Assembly: GCF_005860775.1 (NCBI RefSeq)
Contig: NZ_VCHQ01000015.1
Span: 62,001-126,000 of the forward strand
Source: Klebsiella indica
Lineage (GTDB): Bacteria > Pseudomonadota > Gammaproteobacteria > Enterobacterales > Enterobacteriaceae
Direction of reading: 5' to 3'
Length of the DNA: 64,000 nucleotides
The notes under the pieces are model-generated. The model was not told the origin of the DNA and did not search any database. It saw only the letters and a program-made list of their open reading frames with translations. Below, piece by piece: positions 1 through 8,875 of this stretch. The stretch's first letter is position 1. Every line of letters starts with the position of its first letter. Position numbers and translations under genes: made by a program.

Positions 1-832
1 CAATGGGCAAATCCGTTCGCGCCCCCCATTCGCTCCATGAGCCATCATACAGGGACACACCGTTGACGCCCAGGGTGGTGAGCGCCAGCACCACGACTGC
101 CGCCGTTACGCCGGAGCCGCAGCTGGCAATGATTGGCCGCGTAAAATCCACTCCCTGACGGGCGAAAATCTCGTTCAGCTCATCGACGGTTTTTAGTTCG
201 CCGTTCATGACCAGTTCAGTCCAGGGTACGTTCAGCGCACCGGGAATATGCCCTTTGCGCAAGCCTGGACGCGGTTCCGCGACGATGCCATTAAAGCGCG
301 CTGCCGGGCGGGCATCGACGATCTGCGCCGATCCCTCATGACTGACTAACAGCACATCGGTCAGGCGTTTGATCACCTGCGGATCGAAACGGCCGTCAAA
401 ATCCCCTTCCGCCAGATCCACAGGCCCTTGTTCCAGCGGTAGCTCATCGCGACGCCAGCCTTCAAGCCCGCCAGCAAGAATCGAGACCTTTTCGACACCG
501 AAAGTCCGCAGCATCCACCAGGCGCGCGGGGCGGAGAAGAGATTGCCTTCGTCGTACACCACCAGATGCTTATCGCTGTTAACACCAAGTTCGCGCATCG
601 CGACGGCGAATGTCTCCGCGCGCGGCATCATATGCGGCAGCGGGCTGGTATGGTCGGAGAGCGCTTCAATATCGAAAAAGAGCGCGCCGGGAATGTGGCC
701 TGCCAGGTATTCGGCGTTGAGATCGCGATCTTCTTGCCCCGGCGCCGCCATCCGCGCATCGATTATCTGGATTTCCGGGTCATTAATGTGTTCCGCCAGC
801 CAGTCGGCGGCGACAAAAAATGAGGTAGACAT
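1..832 (-). CDS. sseA: 3-mercaptopyruvate sulfurtransferase, 3' end cut by window edge
   Basis: Rhodanese-family enzyme that moves sulfur from 3-mercaptopyruvate to thiol or cyanide acceptors. The reverse-strand frame opens at the ATG ending at 832 (MSTSFFVAADWLAEHI) and stays open for 277 codons to the window edge. The E. coli protein has 281 residues, so only about four C-terminal residues are missing. Two tandem rhodanese domains are visible. The catalytic loop in the second reads CGSGVTA with the sulfur-carrying Cys at about residue 238, the 3-mercaptopyruvate-type loop rather than the thiosulfate type (CRxG). It is divergent from yfhM as in E. coli, but here two extra genes (956-3388) lie between them on the sseA strand. 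Identification is from recalled family sequence. Confidence 0.95.
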   Translation of the reverse strand, partial: MSTSFFVAADWLAEHINDPEIQIIDARMAAPGQEDRDLNAEYLAGHIPGALFFDIEALSDHTSPLPHMMPRAETFAVAMRELGVNSDKHLVVYDEGNLFSAPRAWWMLRTFGVEKVSILAGGLEGWRRDELPLEQGPVDLAEGDFDGRFDPQVIKRLTDVLLVSHEGSAQIVDARPAARFNGIVAEPRPGLRKGHIPGALNVPWTELVMNGELKTVDELNEIFARQGVDFTRPIIASCGSGVTAAVVVLALTTLGVNGVSLYDGSWSEWGARTDLPI

Positions 833-927
833 AAGTGCCTCCGTGTCATCAACAATTAAGTGATTGTTGTTGTTTTTTGCCTTATGGACAAGGCATTTTC
901 AAGAGGAGGCGGCGGTAATGTGAGACG

Positions 928-946
928 CCCCCGAACGGATCGGGGG
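928..946. terminator. GC-rich stem-loop between amidohydrolase gene and sseA
   Basis: A perfect 7-bp inverted repeat, CCCCCGA/TCGGGGG with a 5-base loop, begins 10 bases past the amidohydrolase stop. No T-run follows on either strand, so it is at best a weak terminator or an mRNA-stabilising hairpin. Confidence 0.35.
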
Positions 947-955
947 AACAGACGC

Positions 956-2140
956 TTAAAACTGGCTTTGCCGCAGGTAGCGCCAGGCGTACTGCGCATA
1001 CAACTCCGCACCGTTTTTCATCACCTGCTCATCAATATTAAAGCAGCCATGATGATGCGCATAATCGCTGCCTTTCTCTTTATTACCTGAGCCTAGCAGT
1101 GCGAACGCGCCGGGAATATTTTCCATATAAAAGCTGAAATCTTCGCCGCCGGTGGTCGGCCTTTCGTTGAAAAGAACATCCTCGCCAAAGGCGTCGCGAA
1201 TAACCGACTGCGCCAGCAGTGCGCTGCGTTCCTCGTTGATCACTGGCAGCGTGCCGTAGCGGTACTCCACCTCGGCAGTCGCGCCATAAACAGCGGCGGT
1301 GTGCTCCGCGTAGCGGGCGATCGCCGCCTCCAGACGTTGGCGGGCTTCAATGCTGAAGCAGCGCACGGTGCCATCAAGTACGGCATTTTCGGCAATGACG
1401 TTAAAGCGCGTGCCGACATCCATTTTGCCGATGGTGACCACGGCAGACTCCAGCGGTGACGTTTCGCGCGCCACGACAGCCTGCAGGTTCATAACGAAAG
1501 CCGAAGCGACCACCGCCGCATCGACGCACGCTTCCGGCATTGAACCGTGTCCGCCGCGGCCGCGGAAAGTGACTTTCAGTAAATCCGCCGATGCAAATGA
1601 TGATCCGACGTTGCAGGAGATTTTTCCGGACGGCGTGACTGACCAGATATGCATACCAAAAACGTTATCCACGTTGTCGATTGCCCCCTGTTCGATCATC
1701 GCCTTCGCGCCTTCGGCAATCTCTTCCGCAGGCTGAAAGATCAGCCGCACGTTACCCGCAAGCTGTTCGCGGATTTCATATAACGCGCGGGCGGCGGTCA
1801 GCAGCATGGCGGTATGTGAGTCATGACCGCAGGCGTGCATTTTCCCTGCGGTTTGCGACTTGTAGCTGAGCCGATCGTTTAGTTCCAGCACCGGTAACGC
1901 ATCCATATCGGCGCGCAGGGCTACCGTTTTCCCCGGCTGGCCGCCGGTGATGTCGGCGATAATCCCGGTGGGATGGGTACGACGGAAAGGAATGCCGATG
2001 GCCTCCAGCCCGGCGGCGACGCGATCGGTAGTGCGCTTCTCCTCCCAGGGGAGTTCCGGGTGGGCGTGAAGGTCGCGGCGAAAAGCGATCATCGCCTGTT
2101 CTTCCCTTGCGATAATGGCTGTAATAGCTGGATTAATCAT
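956..2140 (-). CDS. M20-family amidohydrolase (hippurate/IAA-amino acid hydrolase type)
   Basis: A 394-residue metal-dependent amidohydrolase of the M20D type, which cleaves N-acyl amino acids or related amides in the cytoplasm. Metal-site signatures are visible: MHACGHDSHTAML near residue 103 with the characteristic Cys and His ligands, PAEE near 138, and a late GGEDF motif near 328. The start has a good ribosome site (TGGAGAT, about 6 bases upstream). It lies 36 bases downstream of a polytopic membrane-protein gene on the same strand, so the two probably form an operon for uptake and hydrolysis of one substrate. The substrate is not readable from sequence; hippurate, N-acetyl amino acids and peptide-like amides are all possible. 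The gene is absent between sseA and yfhM in K-12. Confidence 0.85.
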   Translation of the reverse strand: MINPAITAIIAREEQAMIAFRRDLHAHPELPWEEKRTTDRVAAGLEAIGIPFRRTHPTGIIADITGGQPGKTVALRADMDALPVLELNDRLSYKSQTAGKMHACGHDSHTAMLLTAARALYEIREQLAGNVRLIFQPAEEIAEGAKAMIEQGAIDNVDNVFGMHIWSVTPSGKISCNVGSSFASADLLKVTFRGRGGHGSMPEACVDAAVVASAFVMNLQAVVARETSPLESAVVTIGKMDVGTRFNVIAENAVLDGTVRCFSIEARQRLEAAIARYAEHTAAVYGATAEVEYRYGTLPVINEERSALLAQSVIRDAFGEDVLFNERPTTGGEDFSFYMENIPGAFALLGSGNKEKGSDYAHHHGCFNIDEQVMKNGAELYAQYAWRYLRQSQF

Positions 2141-2176
2141 TTTGTATCTCCATATATAGCTGAACGTTCAATGTGC

Positions 2177-3388
2177 TCAACTGACAACGGGCGTCAGGTA
2201 GCTGACCAGGATCCCGGCTAACACCACTGAAACCATGGTGACGGAGATAAACCCGCCAACCAGCATCGGCGCCAGCATGTGGTGAGTCAGTATCTGCCGC
2301 TCTTTTTCATCATGAGTGAGGGCGTTGATAGCTTCGTTGGTAATAATGTAGTCGGCGGGAAAACCGTACAGTGCGGTCAGAGAGATGGCGTACGACATTG
2401 GACCGCTAACGCCAAGCAGTTTCCCGACCAGCCAGGAGACGATAAACATGCCGATGACCGCCGTGGCGATTAACACCACCATCGGGAAAATCAGGCGCAG
2501 CAGCATCTCCGGGGTCGCTTTATTCAGCGTATCAAAGATAAATAGCATCAATGCCATAATGGCGAAACCAAAGCCGTTGGCTTTATGCAGGGTGTGTTTT
2601 TCCAGGAAACCTAACGAAGCAAAGACCACGCCAAAAAACAGACACAGCACGAAGGGGCTAATGTTGACCAGCGGTTTTGCGAGATCGGAGACAACCCAGG
2701 CCAGACAAGCGACCAGCGCCAGGCGCAGGAATTTAAAGTAGTTGCTGTTATAGCCGACGGGGATTTTGCTGAACAGGCGCGGCATGTGTTCCTCGCCAAC
2801 GGCGGTGAGGGGCTGCTCATTAGGGATACTATCAGGTTGGTACTCGCCGCGGCGATAACGGGCAAGAACCGCTTTGCCTTCGCGCTGCAGCATAATGGCG
2901 GTCAACGGGTATCCGGCGAAGCCTTGCATTACGTAGATCAAAATAGCGAAGACCGACAGGTCCACCAGCCCGGCGTTACTCGCGCCTTGAGACATAATCA
3001 GCGATGACACAATCCCGCCGACCAGCGGAGGAATGGTCACCAGTGCGGTGTTGCGGTCAAACAACACCATAGATACGGCGAAAACCCCCGCCGTTATTCC
3101 GGCAATACCGGCGAAGGAAATGACCACGGTCTTCCACTGCTGCACTAATTCTTTAAGCGACAGCAGTGTACCCATATTGGTGATTAATAGATACATCATC
3201 ATTATGGCGACAGGGGTACCTATTCCGGCCTGGCTGACAATATCCGCCGGGAAAAATGTCCAGTAACCAATTAAAAACAACACCGCGCAGACAAATACCG
3301 AAGGAATCCAGGCTTTTGTGCGAGTAGAAACAACGTCGCCGATATAAAGAATGAAAATAATAACCGACAGTGCGACCATTTGTGACAT
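2177..3388 (-). CDS. polytopic inner-membrane protein, putative transporter
   Basis: A 403-residue protein with about ten hydrophobic segments, starting almost at the N-terminus (VALSVIIFILYIGDVV), and a hydrophilic loop near residues 170-215 before the second bundle. Gly/Ser-rich re-entrant-like stretches (PPLVGGIVSSLIMSQGASNA near residue 120, and GFPADYIITNEA late) recall secondary carboxylate symporters, but no family is recognised with certainty. It is the first gene of a probable two-gene operon with the M20 amidohydrolase downstream, so a role in importing that enzyme's substrate is inferred. The ATG at 3388 is preceded by a modest GGAAA site. Lower-GC DNA with a perfect FNR-type palindrome lies upstream. 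Confidence 0.7.
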   Translation of the reverse strand: MSQMVALSVIIFILYIGDVVSTRTKAWIPSVFVCAVLFLIGYWTFFPADIVSQAGIGTPVAIMMMYLLITNMGTLLSLKELVQQWKTVVISFAGIAGITAGVFAVSMVLFDRNTALVTIPPLVGGIVSSLIMSQGASNAGLVDLSVFAILIYVMQGFAGYPLTAIMLQREGKAVLARYRRGEYQPDSIPNEQPLTAVGEEHMPRLFSKIPVGYNSNYFKFLRLALVACLAWVVSDLAKPLVNISPFVLCLFFGVVFASLGFLEKHTLHKANGFGFAIMALMLFIFDTLNKATPEMLLRLIFPMVVLIATAVIGMFIVSWLVGKLLGVSGPMSYAISLTALYGFPADYIITNEAINALTHDEKERQILTHHMLAPMLVGGFISVTMVSVVLAGILVSYLTPVVS

Positions 3389-3928
3389 AAATAATTTCCA
3401 TATTATTCATCCCGTAAATGTTTTATGGGATGGGTTGATGTTGTGTTATCGAAGAAACTGCGGAACTGGCAGCTAATATCGTCGCCTCAGAGGGATAATT
3501 TATAATTAAAGGCATTGATAGATATCAAGTAATGGAAATTATGTAGGTTGTCAATTTATATGTCTGATGAGAGTAATAATTCAGAAAAAAAAGTCATATC
3601 GCCGATGATATTCAATACGGATACCCGTTCCCTTTCAGGATGCATATTGGTCAGTCGCCAGAATCTATCCGGTCACTTCGCTTGCGTAAGCTTACAGGTT
3701 CCTTTTCGCCGCCATTCAGATGCAACGCGGATGATTTTTTCTATGTGAGAAGAATGTTGCTCTTTGATATTTTGATAATTAATTCATTGCAGATATTCGT
3801 TATCCACACCCATTTTTGTTTCACATCGTTCAATATCACCGGCTGGCGAGCCATTGGTAATTTTGTCGTTAAGGCATAATAATGTGTTCACTGAATGTAT
3901 CTGGCTCTCGGGCCGAGGGGTTAGAAGG
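3389..3928. other. 540-base divergent intergenic region, AT-rich
   Basis: Separates the leftward transporter/amidohydrolase pair from rightward yfhM. It is clearly more AT-rich than its flanks. Apart from an FNR-type palindrome at 3515-3528, nothing in it is recognised. A 63-codon open frame at about 3560-3748 has no ribosome site and no recognisable motif. Confidence 0.6.
3515..3528. promoter_or_regulatory. candidate FNR box
   Basis: The sequence TTGATAGATATCAA is a perfect match to the FNR consensus TTGATNNNNATCAA. It is centred about 133 bases upstream of the transporter start. A TATAAA hexamer for the leftward promoter sits at 3504-3499, which does not give the classical -41.5 spacing, so the binding role is uncertain. 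Confidence 0.45.
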
Positions 3929-6900
3929 ATGAAACCATTTCGTTTGGCGGCGCTCTCGCTGGCGCTACTCACCGCATTATCGTTGACTGGCTGCGATGAC
4001 AGCGGCAAACCACAGGCGGTCGCCCCTGCGGCCTCCGCGGTAGCGGATAAAGACAGCGCGAAACCGGACAGCGACAGGCTGGCGGCGCTGGCGGAAAAAA
4101 GCCAGGGCAAAGCGCTGACGCTGCTTGATGCCTCAGAAGCACAGCTTGACGGCGCGGCGACGCTGGTGCTGACCTTTTCTATCCCTCTGCAGCCGGATCA
4201 GGATTTCTCCCGTAGCGTGCATCTGGTGGACAAAAAAAACGGCAAAGTGGACGGTGCCTGGGAGCTGGCGCCGAACCTGAAAGAGCTGCGGTTTCGCCAT
4301 CTGGAGCCAAAACGTGAGCTGATTGTCTCGGTAGACCCGACGCTGACGGCGCTAAATCACGCGACGTTTGAGCGCAGTTTTGAAAAAACCATCACGACCC
4401 GCGATATTGCCCCGAGTATCGGGTTTGCCAGCCGCGGCTCGCTGTTGCCGGGGAAAGTGGTCGCCGGTCTGCCGGTGATGACGCTGAATGTTGATAATGT
4501 CGATGTGAACTTTTTCCGTGTCAAACCAGAATCGCTCTCCGCTTTTGTCAGCCAGTGGGAATACCGTCATTCGCTGAGCAACTGGGAGTCGGATGAGCTG
4601 CTGAAAATGGCCGATCTGGTCTATACTGGCCGTTTCGATCTCAACCCCGCCCGCAATACGCGAGAAAAACGGCTGCTGCCGCTGGCGGATATCAAACCTC
4701 TGCAACAGCCGGGCGTCTATATCGCAGTGATGAATCAGGCGGGCCGCTACAGCTATAGCAACGCCGCGACGCTGTTCACGCTCAGCGATATTGGCGTATC
4801 CGCGCACCGTTACCATAACCGACTGGATGTCTTTACCCAGAGTCTGGAAAACGGCGCGGCGCAGTCCGGTATTAATGTGCAGTTGTTGAATGCCAAAGGG
4901 CAGATTCTGGCGCAGGCGGAAAGCGACGCTCAGGGCCACGTCACGCTGCAAACCGATAAAGACGCTGCGCTGCTGCTGGCGCGCAAGGACGGGCAAACCA
5001 CGCTGCTGGATCTTAAACTTCCGGCGCTGGATCTGGCTGAATTTTCTATTGCCGGCGCGCCGGGTTTCAGTAAGCAGCTCTTTATGTTTGGTCCACGCGA
5101 CCTTTATCGTCCCGGCGAAACGGTGATGCTTAACGCGTTACTTCGCGATAGCGACGGTAAACCGCTGACAGAGCAACCGGTAAAGCTCGAAGTGGTACAA
5201 CCGGACGGCCAGGTTATCCGTTCAACGCTCAGCAAACCGGTTAATGGCCTGTATCAGTTTACGTATCCGCTCGATAGTGGGGCAGCGACCGGAATGTGGC
5301 ATATACGCGCCAGCACGGGCGATAACCAGCCGCGCGAGTGGGACTTCCATGTGGAAGATTTTATGCCCGAGCGCATGGCGCTAAACCTGACGCCGCAAAA
5401 TATGCCGATTGCGCCTGCGGCGGATGTGCGTTTTGCCGTTACCGGCGCGTATCTGTACGGCGCGCCGGCCAGCGGTAACCTACTACAGGGCAAACTGTTC
5501 CTGCGCCCGCTGCGCGACGCGGTGCCTGCGCTGCCGGGCTTCCAGTTTGGCGATATCGCCGAAGAGAACCTTTCCCGTAGCCTTGATGAAGTGCGGGCCA
5601 CTCTTGATGAGCAGGGGCATGCCGAAATCACCGCCGCCAGCCAATGGAAAGAGAGCCACTCGCCGTTGCAGGTGATCCTGCAGGCCAGCCTGCTGGAATC
5701 TGGCGGACGCCCGGTTACGCGTACCGTCCGGCAGCCAATCTGGCCAGCCGATACGCTACCGGGCATTCGTCCGCAATTTCCCCTGAAAGAGGTTTACGAC
5801 TATCGCACCGACAGAACCGTCAGGCAGCCGGTCGTCGATGAAAACGGCGACGCCGCGTTTGAGATTGTCTACGCCGATGCCAAAGGCGAGAAAAAAGCGG
5901 TCTCCGGTTTGCAGGTGCGCTTGATTCGCGAGCGCCGGGACTACTACTGGAACTGGTCCGATAACGAGGGCTGGCAGTCGCAGTTCGATCAAAAAGATCT
6001 CCTGGAAGGCGAGGCGTCGCTGGATCTGTCTGCCGGGCAGACGGCGAAAGTGAGCTTTCCGGTTGAGTGGGGCGCGTATCGCCTGGAAGTCAAAGGGCCG
6101 GAAGATGTCGTCAGCAGCGTGCGCTTCTGGGCCGGTTACAGCTGGCAGGATAACAGCGACGGCCAGGGGGCGACGCGCCCGGATCGCGTTACCATGAAGC
6201 TGGACAAACCGGCCTATAAACCGGGCGATACCATCAAGCTGCATATTGCCGCTCCGGCGGCGGGTAAAGGTTATGCGCTGGTGGAATCGAGCGACGGGCC
6301 GCTGTGGTGGCAGGAAATAGAGGTTCCGGAACAAGGCATGGATCTGTCTATTCCGGTAGATAAAGCCTGGAATCGTCACGACCTGTATCTCAGCACGCTG
6401 GTGATTCGTCCGGGAGATAAATCACGCTCCGCGACGCCAAAACGGGCGGTGGGTCTGCTGCATCTGCCGCTTGGCGATGAAAATCGCCGCCTGAACCTGG
6501 CGCTGGACGTGCCGGATAAAATGCGGCCGAACCGGCCGTTGACGGTTAACGTTAAAGCCAGCGTCAAAGATGGCGAGACGCCGAAGCAGGTGAACGTTCT
6601 GCTCTCGGCGGTGGATAGCGGCGTATTGAATATTACCGATTATGCGACGCCGGATCCGTGGAACGCGTTCTTTGGCCAGAAGCGCTACGGCGCGGATATT
6701 TACGATATCTACGGCCAGGTGATTGAAGGACAGGGGCGACTTGCCAGCCTGCGCTTCGGCGGTGACGGCGATGAGCTCAAGCGTGGCGGCAAGCCGCCGG
6801 TCAACCACGTCATGATTGTCGCGCAGCAGGCGCAGCCAGTGGTACTGGATGATAAAGGCGAAGGCACGGTCACCCTGCCAGTCGGTGACTTTAACGGCGA

Positions 6901-8875
6901 ACTGCGGGTAATGGCCCAGGCGTGGACGGCCGATGATTTTGGCAGCAGCGAAGAGAAAGTTATCGTTGCCGCGCCGGTAATAGCTGAGCTGAATATGCCG
7001 CGTTTTCTCGCCAGCGGAGATACCGCTCGTCTGGCGCTGGATCTCAGCAACCTGACCGATAAGCCGCAAACGCTTAATGTTGCTCTGACCGCCAGCGGCC
7101 TGCTTCAGCTGGAAGGCGGAGAACTGGCGCCAGTACAGCTTGCCCCCGGCGCGCGCAGCACGCTGTTTGTCTCCGTTCGCGCGAATGACGGTTTTGGCGA
7201 CGGACAGGTTAACGCCACAATCAGCGGCCTGAATCTGCCGGGCGAAACTTTTACGCCGATGCAGAAACAGTGGACGCTGGGCGTGCGCCCGGCCTTTCCG
7301 GCGCAAACCGTGAGTTCCGGCGTGCTCCTGCAAGCGGGTGAAAGCTGGCAGGCTCCGGCCGCGCAACGTCAGGGCTTCTCGCCCGCCACGCTGCAAGGGC
7401 AACTGGTGTTGAGCGGCAAACCGCCGCTGAATCTGGCGCGCTATATTCGCGATCTGAAAGCTTATCCTTATGGCTGTCTGGAGCAGACCACCAGCGGACT
7501 GTTCCCGTCGCTCTACACTAACGCCGCACAGCTTAAGGCGCTGGGCATTCGTGGCGACAGCGATGAAAAACGGCGCGCGGCGGTGGATATCGGCATTTCG
7601 CGTCTGTTGCAAATGCAGCGTGATGATGGCGGTTTTGCCCTGTGGGATAAAGAGGGGCCGGAGGAGTACTGGCTGACCGCCTATGCGATGGACTTTCTTG
7701 TGCGTGCGGGTGAACAGGGCTACAGCGTGCCGGTTAACGCCGTCAACAACGGCAACCAGCGCCTGCTGCGTTATTTACAGCAGCCGGGGCTGATCACCGT
7801 TCGCTATAGCGATGATGCCCGGGCCAGCCGCTTTGCCGCTCAGGCTTACGCCGCGCTGGTGCTGGCGCGACAGCAAAAAGCGCCGCTCGGCGCGTTGCGC
7901 GAAATCTGGAGCCGTCACGACCAGGCGCGTTCCGGGCTGCCGCTGCTGCAACTGGGGATTGCGCTGAAAGCGATGGGCGATGTGCCGCGCGGCGATGAAG
8001 CCCTGAAGCTGGCGATGATCACGCCGCGTCAGGATGCTAATCGTTGGTTTGGCGACTACGGTAGCGAGTTGCGCGATGATGCGCTGAAGCTGGCGCTGCT
8101 GGAGGAGAACACGCTGCTGCCGGAGGCGCAAAATACCCTGTTAAGCCAGCTGGCGGAAGAAGCATATGGCCAGCGCTGGCTCTCAACGCAGGAGAGTAAC
8201 GCTCTGTTTCTTGCCGGGCGCAGGTTGCAGGAGAGTCCTGGCGACTGGCAGGCACAAACTTCCCTGCAGGCCGGACCGCTCTCTGGCGATAAGGCGCAAA
8301 CCCGTAATCTGACCGGCGACCAACTGGCGGCGCTGCAGGTGAGCAACACCGGCCAGCAGCCGCTGTGGCTACGCCTCGACAGCAGCGGCTATCCGCAGAG
8401 CGCCCCGCAGCCGGGCGGCAACGTGCTGGGGATTGAACGGCAGATTTTTGATACCCAGGGGCAGCAAAAATCGCTCACTTCGCTGCACAGCGGCGAGCTG
8501 GTACTGGTGAAGCTGGAAGTCACCGCCAGGCGTAACGTGCCTGACGCGCTGGTGGTGGATTTACTGCCGGCGGGGATGGAGCTGGAAAACCAGAATCTGG
8601 CCAACAGCAGCGCCAGCCTGCAGGAAAATGGCGAGGTGGTGCAGAGTCTGCTGAACCAGATGCAGCAGGCGGATATCCAGCACATTGAGTTTCGCGACGA
8701 TCGTTTTGTGGCCGCCGTGGCGATTAATGAAGGTCAGCCGGTGACGCTGGTTTATCTGGCGCGCGCGGTGACGCCGGGAACGTATCAGGTTCCGCAACCG
8801 CAGGTGGAGTCCATGTATGTCCCGCAGTGGCGGGCAACCGGCGCGGCCAGCGGCCCGCTGACCGTTGCTCCTTAA
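3929..8875 (+). CDS. yfhM: bacterial alpha-2-macroglobulin, inner-membrane lipoprotein
   Basis: A 1648-residue periplasmic protease-trapping lipoprotein thought to protect the envelope from foreign proteases. The ATG at 3929 is chosen over an in-frame upstream codon because it follows an AGAAGG ribosome site and opens directly into a lipoprotein signal with lipobox LTGC at about residues 23-26. Asp at +2 and +3 after the lipidated Cys predicts retention in the inner membrane. The thioester motif CLEQ is intact at residues 1183-1186 within YGCLEQTTSG, so the covalent-trap version is kept. The length matches E. coli and Salmonella homologues (about 1640-1653). The N-terminal 40 residues after the lipobox are poorly conserved. 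The stop codon abuts the pbpC start with no spacer, matching the proposed partnership of protease trapping and peptidoglycan repair. Confidence 0.95.
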   Translation: MKPFRLAALSLALLTALSLTGCDDSGKPQAVAPAASAVADKDSAKPDSDRLAALAEKSQGKALTLLDASEAQLDGAATLVLTFSIPLQPDQDFSRSVHLVDKKNGKVDGAWELAPNLKELRFRHLEPKRELIVSVDPTLTALNHATFERSFEKTITTRDIAPSIGFASRGSLLPGKVVAGLPVMTLNVDNVDVNFFRVKPESLSAFVSQWEYRHSLSNWESDELLKMADLVYTGRFDLNPARNTREKRLLPLADIKPLQQPGVYIAVMNQAGRYSYSNAATLFTLSDIGVSAHRYHNRLDVFTQSLENGAAQSGINVQLLNAKGQILAQAESDAQGHVTLQTDKDAALLLARKDGQTTLLDLKLPALDLAEFSIAGAPGFSKQLFMFGPRDLYRPGETVMLNALLRDSDGKPLTEQPVKLEVVQPDGQVIRSTLSKPVNGLYQFTYPLDSGAATGMWHIRASTGDNQPREWDFHVEDFMPERMALNLTPQNMPIAPAADVRFAVTGAYLYGAPASGNLLQGKLFLRPLRDAVPALPGFQFGDIAEENLSRSLDEVRATLDEQGHAEITAASQWKESHSPLQVILQASLLESGGRPVTRTVRQPIWPADTLPGIRPQFPLKEVYDYRTDRTVRQPVVDENGDAAFEIVYADAKGEKKAVSGLQVRLIRERRDYYWNWSDNEGWQSQFDQKDLLEGEASLDLSAGQTAKVSFPVEWGAYRLEVKGPEDVVSSVRFWAGYSWQDNSDGQGATRPDRVTMKLDKPAYKPGDTIKLHIAAPAAGKGYALVESSDGPLWWQEIEVPEQGMDLSIPVDKAWNRHDLYLSTLVIRPGDKSRSATPKRAVGLLHLPLGDENRRLNLALDVPDKMRPNRPLTVNVKASVKDGETPKQVNVLLSAVDSGVLNITDYATPDPWNAFFGQKRYGADIYDIYGQVIEGQGRLASLRFGGDGDELKRGGKPPVNHVMIVAQQAQPVVLDDKGEGTVTLPVGDFNGELRVMAQAWTADDFGSSEEKVIVAAPVIAELNMPRFLASGDTARLALDLSNLTDKPQTLNVALTASGLLQLEGGELAPVQLAPGARSTLFVSVRANDGFGDGQVNATISGLNLPGETFTPMQKQWTLGVRPAFPAQTVSSGVLLQAGESWQAPAAQRQGFSPATLQGQLVLSGKPPLNLARYIRDLKAYPYGCLEQTTSGLFPSLYTNAAQLKALGIRGDSDEKRRAAVDIGISRLLQMQRDDGGFALWDKEGPEEYWLTAYAMDFLVRAGEQGYSVPVNAVNNGNQRLLRYLQQPGLITVRYSDDARASRFAAQAYAALVLARQQKAPLGALREIWSRHDQARSGLPLLQLGIALKAMGDVPRGDEALKLAMITPRQDANRWFGDYGSELRDDALKLALLEENTLLPEAQNTLLSQLAEEAYGQRWLSTQESNALFLAGRRLQESPGDWQAQTSLQAGPLSGDKAQTRNLTGDQLAALQVSNTGQQPLWLRLDSSGYPQSAPQPGGNVLGIERQIFDTQGQQKSLTSLHSGELVLVKLEVTARRNVPDALVVDLLPAGMELENQNLANSSASLQENGEVVQSLLNQMQQADIQHIEFRDDRFVAAVAINEGQPVTLVYLARAVTPGTYQVPQPQVESMYVPQWRATGAASGPLTVAP

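Noticed and set aside
3560-3748. Short forward frame starting MSDESNNSEKK in the sseA-yfhM region
   Set aside because: No ribosome site, no homologue recognised, and biased toward random AT-rich composition.
6422-7612. 396-codon open frame antisense to yfhM, and other long antisense frames in this gene
   Set aside because: They arise from GC-rich codon bias of yfhM; the translations are Arg/Gln/His-rich with no domains or ribosome sites.
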